Below are positions 31,069 through 39,657 of a stretch of 54,737 nucleotides of DNA, piece after piece. The notes below the pieces were generated by a model, which worked only from the letters and a program-made list of their open reading frames with translations, had not been told where the DNA came from and searched no databases. Position numbers and translations under genes: made by a program. Source of the stretch: SIG607 sp045533195 (GTDB lineage Bacteria > Bacillota > Clostridia > Oscillospirales > Acutalibacteraceae); contig JAZSHI010000020.1 in NCBI GenBank assembly GCA_045533195.1, positions 1 to 54,737 on the forward strand, read 5' to 3'. Each line of letters begins with the position of its first letter. Positions within the stretch are counted from its first letter, which is position 1.

Positions 31069-32043
31069 TCAATGTAAAAATGGTGTAACAAAGCCGTTTC
31101 CATCAACTTCAGATGAAATTATGCTCGAATTATTATCCGCAGGTGAATCATTAGAAAAGTTAGCGGGTACAAGCTTACCCATTACGATAAATCTTGCATT
31201 TTTACTGCTATAAGCACAAGTAGAAAGCGTAACCAACTTATCACCAACGCCAACTTCAACATCTGTCTTGATTTTAGACTTTGAAATAGCGTGTGCCACC
31301 AGCTTATTAAAACCTGTTTCACTATATATTTTTCCGTAAGCGTTATCATTTGACGTAGTTTCATAAGCTGCAAAAATCAATAATTTATAGTTTCCGTCAG
31401 GAGTATAAATATAAAATTCAGGATACTTGTCATAATATGACTGCTTCTTATAATTAAGGAGTGTTCTGAACATTGAACCGTTATCCATACTATGACCGTA
31501 AATAAGGGTATTGGCATCCTTAAAATTAGAATTGGCGGCATAGTCCATAAAAATAGAACCGTTAATATTTTTCTTACCGCTGATTAAATGATTCAGATAA
31601 TAAGAATTATCCTTTCCTTGCAGAACCGGATAATTAATAACACCGTTTTTATTAAAAATCCAACCGACTACGTCTTTATTCTGCGCAAGTAATTTATCAA
31701 AATTAATAGATTCAGGAACCTTCACTTCCTTCTTTTTGCCGCCATTAGTATCTTTCCCTCCGGTATTATTTTCCGAATTAGTAACGTCACTTTCAGTTGA
31801 ATCGCCATAATTGACGGCATCACCTACTAAATCGTCATTCAAATTATCATTTCGAAAAGACTGCCAAAAATAACGACCTATAAAAAACACACATACAAGT
31901 AAAACCAGCACTAATACAACTATGATAAAATCAAGAATTATTTTCTTTTTAGTGTTATTGGTGTTTTTTTTATTAGGTTTTTTAAAATCACCTTCACTGA
32001 ACTCTTCATCAATTATATCTTCGTTAATAATAAATCCGCTCAT
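31069..32043 (-). CDS. srtB: Class B sortase
   Basis: A 324-residue membrane-anchored cysteine transpeptidase. An acidic, low-complexity cytoplasmic head is followed by a single transmembrane helix (about 36-58, IIVVLVLVLLVCVFFIG) and a Ser/Asn/Gly-rich linker. The catalytic domain has His in LIYGHSMDNGSMF, Cys in LVTLSTCAYSSKNARF and Arg in the same strand. The TLSTC motif and long insert fit class B. The ATG at 32043 has AAAGGA about 8 bases upstream; an in-frame TTG six codons earlier is less likely. No surface protein with a sorting motif is seen in the window, so substrates lie elsewhere. Confidence 0.9.
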   Translation of the reverse strand: MSGFIINEDIIDEEFSEGDFKKPNKKNTNNTKKKIILDFIIVVLVLVLLVCVFFIGRYFWQSFRNDNLNDDLVGDAVNYGDSTESDVTNSENNTGGKDTNGGKKKEVKVPESINFDKLLAQNKDVVGWIFNKNGVINYPVLQGKDNSYYLNHLISGKKNINGSIFMDYAANSNFKDANTLIYGHSMDNGSMFRTLLNYKKQSYYDKYPEFYIYTPDGNYKLLIFAAYETTSNDNAYGKIYSETGFNKLVAHAISKSKIKTDVEVGVGDKLVTLSTCAYSSKNARFIVMGKLVPANFSNDSPADNNSSIISSEVDGNGFVTPFLH

Positions 32044-32057
32044 ATAATTTTCCTTTC

Positions 32058-34151
32058 TCAAAACTTAAAAACTGCTTTACCGTCTTCAAGTACCAGTTTT
32101 GCATCAAAGGACTTACCTGCCTTTGAAATAAAACCTTTAATCACACCTGTTTGGCCGACGGTAATTAATTCCCGTACCTTACTAATAGGTATCACTCTTT
32201 TACAGATAACACCCGAAATTCTAAAATTACAGCCTTCCTTATAGCCGCTGCAACCATAACCGTATCTTCCCTTTACAACATCCCTTGAACACAAAGGACA
32301 CATCCCGACCACGTCTCCGTAAAAACCGTTATATGTGTCAGTCTCGGGAGAAGCTTCCTTAACGCAAAACACCTCGGAAATTTCTTTTTGAGCCATAGCA
32401 ACACTTTCATTTACGGTAAGCGTATTTTTAAATACCTTTTTTAAAGCTTGACCGAGTACACTTGTTTTATACTTATCCATTGATATTCCCATATATGTCA
32501 GGGATTCAATGAGATAGATACCACCGTCAAGAATTGTATAAACATCCTTTTTTAAATCTATATATCCGCTTTTAATAGCATTATCAATAATTCCCGTTCT
32601 TGTTGCTTCGGTACCTAACTCTAAGCCTTCAAACATAGCTTTGTATTCCTCAGCATCGTCCTCTTCAGATTCATTGGCTGCCGCTTTTTCCTCTCTGAAG
32701 GGATTTTTAAGATATTGATTAAGAGTCTCAATTGTATAGTGCTTCGGCGGAGAGGTTTCCTTCTCTTTAGGAACAAAATTAATGTTAACAACATCTCCAA
32801 CGTTCAGCGAAGGCAAAACCTTATCCTTACCTTTATAGTCATCATATTTAGTCCAGCCCTTTTCAACAATAACCGTACCTTTGAGTACAAACTCCTCTAA
32901 ATTACCAACCTTTATATGAAGTTCAGTTTTCTGAGCAACACATTCCTCTGAACAAAACACAGCCACAAATCGACGAAATACCGTCTGATAAACCTTAAAT
33001 TCAGTTTCGGTCAAATGGTCCTTTTTAGGAATTTTATAGGTAGGAGTAAGCGCCGAATGGGATTCAATTTTGCTATCATCAAATATGGTCTTTTTATCCT
33101 TCATTTCAACGGGATAGCCCAAAGAAGCGATATTGCCGATAATTTTTGAAATTTTATCCTTTTCGGCAGTTGCAAGATACTCCGAGTTTGTTCTTGGATA
33201 AGTGAGATAGCCTTTCTCATAAAGCCCTTGAACTATTTTAAGACTTTCATCCATTGACATCTTATATTTCTTACCAAGAACGTTTTGTAATTTTGACAGA
33301 GAATATAGCTTTCCCGGAGAAAGAGAGTCTTTTTTACTTTTTTTATCCGATACAACAGCACCCGTTTGATTATAAAGGTTACATAATTCTTTGGCTTTTG
33401 TTAAAGAATTTTTATCAAAACGTTTTTTGGAAGATAGTTCTACGACTTCACCGTTTGTTTCTTCACTGCTGACAGGCGCATAGTAAATTTCGGGGACAAA
33501 GTTTTTGATAGCCATATCTCTATCGTAAATAGCTTTGACAATTGGTACAATTACACGGCCTACTCTTAGCAACATTCCTGTTTTCAAGGTTGCAAATCTT
33601 GTAAGATTAACACCATAAAGCCAATCGATATAGGTACGTGCATAGCCTTCATTGGCAAGATTATCGTATTCCTTTTCCTCCTTCATAGAGGAAAGCGCCA
33701 AAGCAACAGTTTGGGGAGTCTGGTCAGGAAGCCAAAGACGAAGGAGAGTTTTATTGCTTTTTAAAGCATTTCTGATACAAAGGCGAATAATAATTTCACC
33801 TTCCCTATCAGCGTCTCCAGCATTTACAATAGTATCAACATCCTGACGGTTGCAAAGGGTTTCAATTAATTCGAACTGTTTTTTTACGCCCGAATCAATA
33901 TTTCCGTTCTTGTCTCTTTTAAGCTTGAATTTAAAATTTTCAGGGAAACATGGCAGATTCTCCATACTCCATCTGCCGCTGGAGGTTGGACCTGTATAAT
34001 CCTCGATATCACAAAGAGAAAAGAGGTGACCAAATGCATAGGTAACTATATAGCCTTGACCTTCATAAAAGTTGCCGTTTTTATTCATTTTTCCGATTCC
34101 TGCAACAATATTACGTGCAAGGCTTGGCTTTTCAGCAATTATTAAAATCAT
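32058..34151 (-). CDS. topB: DNA topoisomerase III (type IA)
   Basis: A 697-residue type IA topoisomerase that decatenates DNA by single-strand passage. The N-terminal Toprim domain starts ILIIAEKPSLARNI and includes NAGDADREGEIIIR (acidic DxD). The active-site tyrosine is in YLTYPRTNSEYL. The C-terminus has one Cys-rich module, CPLCSRDVVKGRYGYGC, which may bind zinc. Length fits TopB of Firmicutes. On the minus strand TTAACA and TAATAT (17-base spacing) plus AAGGAGGAG precede the start. It may be cotranscribed with the sortase 14 bases downstream. Confidence 0.95.
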   Translation of the reverse strand: MILIIAEKPSLARNIVAGIGKMNKNGNFYEGQGYIVTYAFGHLFSLCDIEDYTGPTSSGRWSMENLPCFPENFKFKLKRDKNGNIDSGVKKQFELIETLCNRQDVDTIVNAGDADREGEIIIRLCIRNALKSNKTLLRLWLPDQTPQTVALALSSMKEEKEYDNLANEGYARTYIDWLYGVNLTRFATLKTGMLLRVGRVIVPIVKAIYDRDMAIKNFVPEIYYAPVSSEETNGEVVELSSKKRFDKNSLTKAKELCNLYNQTGAVVSDKKSKKDSLSPGKLYSLSKLQNVLGKKYKMSMDESLKIVQGLYEKGYLTYPRTNSEYLATAEKDKISKIIGNIASLGYPVEMKDKKTIFDDSKIESHSALTPTYKIPKKDHLTETEFKVYQTVFRRFVAVFCSEECVAQKTELHIKVGNLEEFVLKGTVIVEKGWTKYDDYKGKDKVLPSLNVGDVVNINFVPKEKETSPPKHYTIETLNQYLKNPFREEKAAANESEEDDAEEYKAMFEGLELGTEATRTGIIDNAIKSGYIDLKKDVYTILDGGIYLIESLTYMGISMDKYKTSVLGQALKKVFKNTLTVNESVAMAQKEISEVFCVKEASPETDTYNGFYGDVVGMCPLCSRDVVKGRYGYGCSGYKEGCNFRISGVICKRVIPISKVRELITVGQTGVIKGFISKAGKSFDAKLVLEDGKAVFKF

Positions 34152-34220
34152 ACAGTCTCCTCCTTTACGACAATATATTATAATTATACAATTATTTTGT
34201 TAAAAATACAAGAAAAATAA

Positions 34221-34249
34221 TTGACTTTATATACGGGGTGTGATATAAT
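34221..34249 (+). promoter_or_regulatory. Predicted promoter of the RpiR-MFS unit
   Basis: TTGACT (34221-34226), 17-base spacer with TG before the -10, then TATAAT (34244-34249). The roughly 40-base leader contains AAAGGAG 8 bases before the ATG at 34298. Confidence 0.75.
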
Positions 34250-34297
34250 CACTTTCGCCGATTTAAAAATGAGTTTTCTTCAAAAGGAGTGATGCCG

Positions 34298-35149
34298 ATG
34301 AGCGCAAACATTTTAAGTGAATTAAAGGGCAGTCTTGAGTTCTTTACAAAAACCGAACGCATTATCGCTGACTTTCTTCTAAATAATCCCGATAAATTCA
34401 CTCGTTTATCAATCGCCCAGCTTTCAAAAATTTTATCTGTTTCCCAAGGCAGTATAAATAATTTTTCGAAAAAATACTGCGGAAAAGGGTTTTCCGAACT
34501 CAAGCTCTTAGTAGCTTCCTGCTCCATTGACAAAGAGCCGCCTTTTTCCGATATAAATAAATCTTCAAGTATGAAATCTGTTATGAGTCAGAGAATAAAC
34601 GAAAGCTTTTCGGCACTTAAAGGAACTTTCGAGATAAATACAGAAGTAAGCTTAGCCTTAGCTTCAGAGTTAATTTTAAATGCCAAAAGAATCGAAATAT
34701 ACGGTGTATATCAGTCGGGTATTACTGCAAGAGATTTATGCTACCAGTTAATTCAGCTGGGTATCCCTGCCTCAAACGTTACCGATACGCTTATGGGTGC
34801 AGTTGCAGCATCTATGCTAAACAGCGACAGCCTCGTAATAGCCCTTTCCAATTCAGGCCAAACAAAAGAAATACTTGATGCCGTTGAAATCGCAAAAAAC
34901 TGCAATGCTAAGAGTTTATGTATCACTTCAAATAAACGCTCTCCCCTTGCATCTCTTTGTGATTGCGCACTTTTTACCACCAACAGCGGCTCAACCATCA
35001 GTGACCGTTATAATGAAGTACGTCTTTCTCAAATGATAATTGTTGATACTTTATGTTCGCATATTCGAAGTGTTATTGACGAATCGGGAAAGAAGCATTA
35101 CTTTAAGCTGGAAAAGATTCTTAATTCACACAGTATTAAAAACGATTAG
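34298..35149 (+). CDS. RpiR/MurR-family transcriptional regulator
   Basis: A 283-residue sugar-phosphate-responsive regulator. The N-terminal HTH (about 1-75) contains LSIAQLSKILSVSQGSINNF. The C-terminal SIS domain (about 105-250) has IYGVYQSGITARDL and VIALSNSGQTKEILDAV, the phosphosugar-binding loops. I chose the third possible start (ATG 34298), 8 bases after AAAGGAG; the GTG at 34289 and ATG at 34292 overlap or crowd that site. It lies 10 bases upstream of an organophosphate-type transporter, which it probably controls. Confidence 0.9.
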   Translation: MSANILSELKGSLEFFTKTERIIADFLLNNPDKFTRLSIAQLSKILSVSQGSINNFSKKYCGKGFSELKLLVASCSIDKEPPFSDINKSSSMKSVMSQRINESFSALKGTFEINTEVSLALASELILNAKRIEIYGVYQSGITARDLCYQLIQLGIPASNVTDTLMGAVAASMLNSDSLVIALSNSGQTKEILDAVEIAKNCNAKSLCITSNKRSPLASLCDCALFTTNSGSTISDRYNEVRLSQMIIVDTLCSHIRSVIDESGKKHYFKLEKILNSHSIKND

Positions 35150-35159
35150 AGGTATAAAA

Positions 35160-36359
35160 ATGAAACAATCTGCTAAAAATGCTTTTATGCTCGGCGGTGT
35201 ATGCGCCGCTGCTTATATGTTTGTTTACTTTGTCAGAAACATTCTTTCGGTAGTAACACCTAAAATGATTGAAGACGGAATGTATAGTGAAAGCCAAATC
35301 GGTTCATTTTCTTCGGTTTTCTTCATCACTTATGCAATCGGTCAACTTATTAACGGCATACTTGGAGACAAAGTTAAGGCAAAATATATGCTCTCCTTCG
35401 GTCTTATCCTTGCAGGCGCGACTAATTTTGTTTTTTGCCTTAATAACACAAGTTTTATTGCGGCATATATCTCATACGCCCTCTGCGGTTTTTTCCTTTC
35501 AATGATATACGGGCCAATGACTAAATTAGTGGCTGAGAACCTTGAACCAATTTACGCTTCACGCAGTTCGGTTGCCTATAATTTTTCTTCACATTTAGGC
35601 TCACCTATCGCAGGAATTGTTGCTGTGCTTCTTTCATGGCAGTTAGTATTTTTCTGCGGCGGAACAACCCTCATAATCTGCGGAATCGTTTGTTACATTG
35701 TATTTACTTATCTTGAGAAAAAAGGAGTAATTACATATACGGTTTCTGATGCAGCAAAGAAAAAAGGAAACGGAATTAAAGGATTATTTGAGCGAAAAAT
35801 AGTAAAATTTACCGCCGTTTCACTACTCACGGGAATAGTCAGAACTACAGTTGTTTTCTGGCTTCCCACATACTACACGCAGTATCTGGGATATACTACA
35901 GACCAGTCAGCAATAATTTTTACCGTAACAACACTTATAACCTCTTTAAATGCTTTTATAGCAATAGTTATTTACGAAAAGCTAAACAGAAACCTTGATT
36001 TAACTATGATTCTGTCATTTGGATTTTCGGCAATCTTCTTTGTAAGCTGTATTTTTATAAAGCAACCCTTAACCAACATTATTTTTATTAATCTTGCAAT
36101 ATTTTCAGCCAATTGCTCATCCACAATGCTTTGGAGCAGATATTGCCCGGGACTAAGAAGCACAGGTCTGGTTTCAAGCGCTACGGGATTTCTCGATTTT
36201 GTAAGCTATATGGCTGCTTCAATATCTTCAACTATATTCGCAAATGCTGTAGCCGATATAGGTTGGAGCGGACTTATAATAGTATGGAGTGTACTCATGG
36301 GAATTGGTATTTTTGTTTCAATTCCTTATGATAAAAATACTCACTATCTTGACGAATAG
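35160..36359 (+). CDS. MFS transporter, organophosphate:phosphate antiporter-like
   Basis: A 399-residue, 12-helix permease. The N-terminal part, MFVYFVRNILSVVTPKMIED and SFSSVFFITYAIGQLINGI, resembles GlpT/UhpT-type transporters for glycerol-3-phosphate and hexose phosphates; GDKVKAKYML is the loop 2-3 motif. ATG 35160 has AGAGGT upstream; the frame is open further back but overlaps the regulator gene. Together with an SIS-domain regulator this suggests uptake of a phosphorylated compound; the substrate is inferred. Confidence 0.85.
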   Translation: MKQSAKNAFMLGGVCAAAYMFVYFVRNILSVVTPKMIEDGMYSESQIGSFSSVFFITYAIGQLINGILGDKVKAKYMLSFGLILAGATNFVFCLNNTSFIAAYISYALCGFFLSMIYGPMTKLVAENLEPIYASRSSVAYNFSSHLGSPIAGIVAVLLSWQLVFFCGGTTLIICGIVCYIVFTYLEKKGVITYTVSDAAKKKGNGIKGLFERKIVKFTAVSLLTGIVRTTVVFWLPTYYTQYLGYTTDQSAIIFTVTTLITSLNAFIAIVIYEKLNRNLDLTMILSFGFSAIFFVSCIFIKQPLTNIIFINLAIFSANCSSTMLWSRYCPGLRSTGLVSSATGFLDFVSYMAASISSTIFANAVADIGWSGLIIVWSVLMGIGIFVSIPYDKNTHYLDE

Positions 36360-36360
36360 C

Positions 36361-36392
36361 TAAAAGCCACAGCTTAAACTGTGGCTTTTACT
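36361..36392. terminator. Terminator between convergent MFS and ldhA genes
   Basis: TAAAAGCCACAG (36361-36372), loop CTTAAA and CTGTGGCTTTTA (36379-36390) form a perfect stem. It overlaps the last codons of the D-lactate dehydrogenase gene, so both transcripts end within coding sequence of the other strand. Confidence 0.8.
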
Positions 36393-37375
36393 AAATTTGC
36401 ATCAATTATAGTTCCGTTTTTAAATTGATATGAATTTTCAAGGGTTGTTATAGCTATTGAAGAAAGGGCTTCTCCCGTTAGAAATCCCTGATGTGAAGTA
36501 ACGATAACATTAGGAAAAGAAAGAAGTCTGGCTGTTATGGAGCTTTCCATAATATCGTCTTCCCTGTTTTCAAAAACATTATTATCCTCTTCCTCGTAAA
36601 CATCCAAGCCAACGCCAATAAACTTTCTGTCTCTAATTCCGTCTATCAAATCATTTGTATTAATAAGTGCCCCGCGCGAAGTATTTACAAGCAATACTCC
36701 GTCCTTCATTTTTTCAATATTATTTTTTCCTATTAAATGATAGGTTTCTTTAGTTAACGGACAATGCAGAGAAATTAGATCGCTTTCTCTGAGCAAAGTA
36801 TCAAGGTCGGTATAGCTGACAAAATCAAGTTCTTCATTTTGGTGATCATCAACTGCAAGAATTTTCATCCCAAAGCCATGTAATATTTTACACATGGCAG
36901 TGCCGATTTTTCCTGTTCCTATAATACCTGCGGTTTTTGAATGAAAATTTCGTCCCGTAAGCCCCACTAAACTAAAATTATTTTCTCTGACCTTTATATA
37001 TGCTTTATGGATTTTTCTATTAACAGCCAAAGCCAGAGCTACAGCGTGTTCTGCAACGGCTTCGGGAGAATAGGCGGGAACTCTTAATACGGTAATTCCG
37101 TATTTATTTGCAGCTTTTAAATCAACGTTATTATAACCTGCACAGCGTAATAAAATTAATTTTACAGAACATCTTGAAAGAATTTTAATTACCTTTGCGT
37201 TTACGTCAGATGCCACAAATACACATACTGCGTCATAACCTTCGGCAAGTCCTGCTGTTGCTTCAGTAATATCGTTTTCAAGATAGTCTATTTTTATACC
37301 CCTGTACTTGCCTTTAAGATTGTAATCAAAGGATTCTTTGTCGTAAATTTTTGTATCATAAAATAAAATTTTCAT
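36374..37375 (-). CDS. ldhA: D-lactate dehydrogenase (2-hydroxyacid dehydrogenase family)
   Basis: A 333-residue NAD-dependent enzyme that reduces pyruvate to D-lactate, regenerating NAD+ in fermentation. The NAD-binding Rossmann motif is GIIGTGKIGTAMCKIL; the catalytic triad is Arg in NTSRGALIN, Glu in DVYEEEDN and His in VTSHQGFLTGEAL. CAGYNNVDL and VPAYSPEAVAEHAV match fermentative D-LDH closely, rather than phosphoglycerate dehydrogenase. AGGAATG-like sequence precedes the ATG. It stands alone between convergent and divergent neighbours. Confidence 0.93.
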   Translation of the reverse strand: MKILFYDTKIYDKESFDYNLKGKYRGIKIDYLENDITEATAGLAEGYDAVCVFVASDVNAKVIKILSRCSVKLILLRCAGYNNVDLKAANKYGITVLRVPAYSPEAVAEHAVALALAVNRKIHKAYIKVRENNFSLVGLTGRNFHSKTAGIIGTGKIGTAMCKILHGFGMKILAVDDHQNEELDFVSYTDLDTLLRESDLISLHCPLTKETYHLIGKNNIEKMKDGVLLVNTSRGALINTNDLIDGIRDRKFIGVGLDVYEEEDNNVFENREDDIMESSITARLLSFPNVIVTSHQGFLTGEALSSIAITTLENSYQFKNGTIIDANLVKATV

Positions 37376-37428
37376 ATCATTCCTCCGTTAATAACATTCC
37401 CCTCCTTTTAAATTTTAATCTTAAAGGT

Positions 37429-37457
37429 TTGCAAAAAAATATTTTATATGCTATAAT
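37429..37457 (+). promoter_or_regulatory. Predicted sigma-A promoter of maf-trmO
   Basis: TTGCAA (37429-37434), 17-base spacer, TATAAT (37452-37457). The ATG at 37490 is preceded by TTGGAG. Confidence 0.7.
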
Positions 37458-37489
37458 AAATACCAAAAATCGATTTTGGAGTTATTTTT

Positions 37490-38059
37490 ATGAAAACAAT
37501 ACTTGCTTCAGCTTCGCCACGAAGACGCGAACTCATCAAATTAATTGATGAAAATACGCTGTGCATAAGCGCTGATGTTGATGAAACCATACCCAGTGGC
37601 ATTGAAAGTGAAAATGCACCCGAATATTTAGCCTGTAAAAAAGCATTAAAAATTGCTGAAAATTATAGAAGCGACCTTGTAATTGGCTGTGATACTACGG
37701 TTTTTGTTGACTGCGTCCCACTTGGAAAACCAAAGGATAAAAAAGAAGCGTTTTATATGCTAAATTTACTCTCGGGCAGAAGTCACAAGGTTATAACGGG
37801 TTGCTGCCTTTGTCTTAACGGAAAAACTCTTAGTTTTTCTGTGGAATCCAAGGTATATTTCTTTAACCTTAAGGAAGATGAAATAAAAGATTATCTTGAC
37901 ACAAATGAATATACTGATAAAGCAGGTGCCTACGGAATTCAAGGTATGGGAAGTCTTTTAGTTGAGAAAATCGAAGGTGATTATTTCAATATTGTAGGAC
38001 TACCCGTTTCAATGCTTAACAGAAGAATCAAGGAATTTTTAAATGAAAACAATTGCTAA
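37490..38059 (+). CDS. maf: Maf-family nucleoside triphosphate pyrophosphatase
   Basis: A 189-residue house-cleaning enzyme that hydrolyses non-canonical or pyrimidine nucleoside triphosphates. Family motifs are LASASPRRRELIKLI at the N-terminus, VIGCDTTVFVD with the catalytic Asp, SGRSHKVITG and TDKAGAYGIQG. Length is typical. The next gene starts 17 bases before its stop, so the two are translationally coupled. Confidence 0.94.
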   Translation: MKTILASASPRRRELIKLIDENTLCISADVDETIPSGIESENAPEYLACKKALKIAENYRSDLVIGCDTTVFVDCVPLGKPKDKKEAFYMLNLLSGRSHKVITGCCLCLNGKTLSFSVESKVYFFNLKEDEIKDYLDTNEYTDKAGAYGIQGMGSLLVEKIEGDYFNIVGLPVSMLNRRIKEFLNENNC

Positions 38060-38717
38060 AATATATAACGATTTTACTGATAAATTCGGTATTCCCCGTC
38101 AAAGCGGAATTGCTGATACGCTGATTTCCAAAATCGTTTTTGAAAAGGAATACCGTGATCCCTGCGCTCTTAGAGGAATTGAAGAATTTTCACATCTATG
38201 GCTTATTTGGAATTTTAGCGAAACTAAGCTTGATAAGTGGTCGCCAACAGTACGTCCTCCGAGACTCGGCGGAAACAAACGAGTAGGCATTTTTGCCACA
38301 CGTTCGCCTTTTAGACCTAATCCCATAGGTCTTTCGTGCGTAAAGCTTGTAAAAATCGAATCAACAGCAACGGAAGGCACAGTGCTTTTTGTCAGCGGTG
38401 CAGATATTCTAAACGGCACACCGATTTTTGATATAAAGCCGTATATTCCGTATAGTGACTGCATAACAGATGCTAAGGGAAGTTTTACCGAAGAAACAAA
38501 AAACTACAAGCTCGATGTTTTTTGTGATGAGAGTCTAATAAATCTTATTCCTGAAAGCAAACAAAAAGCTTTTATTGATATATTGTCTTCCGATCCACGA
38601 CCATCTTACCATAGTGACAAAAGCCGTGTTTACGGTATGGAATTTGCAGGTTTTAACATAAAATTCACTGTTGAAAATAAAATATTATCTGTTAAAGAGA
38701 TTTCAAAAACAGACTAA
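38043..38717 (+). CDS. trmO: tRNA methyltransferase TrmO (TsaA family)
   Basis: A 224-residue member of the TsaA/UPF0066 family; TrmO in E. coli N6-methylates t6A37 of threonine tRNA. Visible motifs are IYNDFTDKFGIPRQSG, LWLIWNF, the block GIFATRSPFRPNPIGLSC and YVPYSD-like YIPYSDCITDA. A C-terminal domain (about 150-220) continues past the core, as in full-length TrmO. AAGGAATT precedes the ATG inside the maf gene. Confidence 0.92.
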   Translation: MKTIAKIYNDFTDKFGIPRQSGIADTLISKIVFEKEYRDPCALRGIEEFSHLWLIWNFSETKLDKWSPTVRPPRLGGNKRVGIFATRSPFRPNPIGLSCVKLVKIESTATEGTVLFVSGADILNGTPIFDIKPYIPYSDCITDAKGSFTEETKNYKLDVFCDESLINLIPESKQKAFIDILSSDPRPSYHSDKSRVYGMEFAGFNIKFTVENKILSVKEISKTD

Positions 38718-38721
38718 AATT

Positions 38722-38757
38722 AAATGCTTGTATGCTAAGTTGCATACAAGCATTTTT
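38722..38757 (+). terminator. Rho-independent terminator of maf-trmO
   Basis: AAATGCTTGTATGC (38722-38735) and GCATACAAGCATTT (38742-38755) form a perfect 14-bp stem with a 6-base loop and a T-run. Confidence 0.88.
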
Positions 38758-38796
38758 GTTATATCTTCATTCTGCCTATCAGCTCTTCTTCCATTA

Positions 38797-38830
38797 AAAG
38801 CGCCTCTTGTTGCTTTTCGAAGCGCTTTTG
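38797..38830 (-). terminator. Possible terminator of the dnaG-rpoD-amidase operon
   Basis: AAAAGCGC near 38797-38804 and GCGCTTTT near 38822-38829 can pair with an imperfect interior. On the minus strand it lies about 40 bases after the amidase stop and ends in GCGCTTTTAAT, a short T-tract. Confidence 0.45.
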
Positions 38831-38869
38831 CTCGTGAATTTTTCTTAAAAAATAAAAAAGTCAAATATG

Positions 38870-39610
38870 TTATTTTACATACGGCGCATAAGAATAACCG
38901 ACAATGTTATTATATCTAATCAAATACCAATCGGGTAAAGACGCTAATATCGTAACACTTTGACCGGATGGTACACTGCCGATAACCGCAGCTGAAAACG
39001 ATGGTGAATTTCGTATATTAAGACTTCCTCCAAGAGGGGTTACCACTGTTCCCATATAGCTGTTTTGAGGATAATTAAAGGGTATATCGAAATAATCGGT
39101 TAATGAAAGCACAGTATTTCTCGCGATTTCCTCAATATTATCCTCTATCCACCTTGCATCCTCTAAATTATCGTGATATGCATATTCAATTAAAACCGAA
39201 GGTGCTTTAGTTCGTGCCACTTCACCCAAATTTTCGGTTGGCACAGTTCTCACAAGTTCCGGAAGCGGATAAATTATTTTCAGATTATTAGCAATAATTT
39301 CTGCTGCCCGCTGTCCAGAACTGCTTCTCGGATAATAATACACCTCGGTTCCTCTGACATTTCCCGAATTTGCTTCCCCTGCAGCATTAGAATGAAGTGC
39401 TAAGTGTAAATCAAAATTACCGGCGTTGGAAGCCGCAATACTACTTGCAGCGGTCATATCCTTAGTATTTCTCACATAACCTATTCCCGATGCTTCAAGA
39501 TACGGAATCATCGCATCAGCTATTAAATTCATATAAAACTCTTCACTGCCGCTGCCGTCAATGTACTGATTAAACTCCTGCGTTGACGGACTTAAATATA
39601 TAGTAGGCAT
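38870..39610 (-). CDS. N-acetylmuramoyl-L-alanine amidase (Amidase_3) with C-terminal SH3 domain
   Basis: A 246-residue predicted peptidoglycan amidase. The N-terminal part MPTIYLSPSTQEFNQY replaces the usual (D/N)PGHGG first zinc motif; the second His is in LHLALHSNAAGE and the catalytic Glu in PSVLIEYAYHDN. An SH3-type domain follows (about 185-246, LNIRNSPSFSAAVIGSVPSG). No signal peptide is visible, so it may stay cytoplasmic or be released like an endolysin. ATG 39610 has GGAGGGG 7 bases upstream; that site sits in a hairpin. The SPSTQ variant looks like a known clostridial subgroup. Confidence 0.85.
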   Translation of the reverse strand: MPTIYLSPSTQEFNQYIDGSGSEEFYMNLIADAMIPYLEASGIGYVRNTKDMTAASSIAASNAGNFDLHLALHSNAAGEANSGNVRGTEVYYYPRSSSGQRAAEIIANNLKIIYPLPELVRTVPTENLGEVARTKAPSVLIEYAYHDNLEDARWIEDNIEEIARNTVLSLTDYFDIPFNYPQNSYMGTVVTPLGGSLNIRNSPSFSAAVIGSVPSGQSVTILASLPDWYLIRYNNIVGYSYAPYVK

Positions 39611-39613
39611 AAA

Positions 39614-39653
39614 AAATCCCCTCCGCTTCATTTTATGAAGCAAAGGGGGATTT
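39614..39653 (-). promoter_or_regulatory. Hairpin sequestering the amidase ribosome site, terminator-like
   Basis: On the minus strand AAATCCCC (39653-39646) pairs with GGGGATTT (39621-39614), and inner GCTTCAT (39641-39635) pairs with ATGAAGC (39631-39625). The 3' arm contains the GGAGGGG ribosome site of the amidase gene and is followed by TTT and the ATG. The hairpin starts four bases after the upstream stop codon. It could act as an attenuator or as translational coupling. Confidence 0.65.
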
Positions 39654-39657
39654 AATA

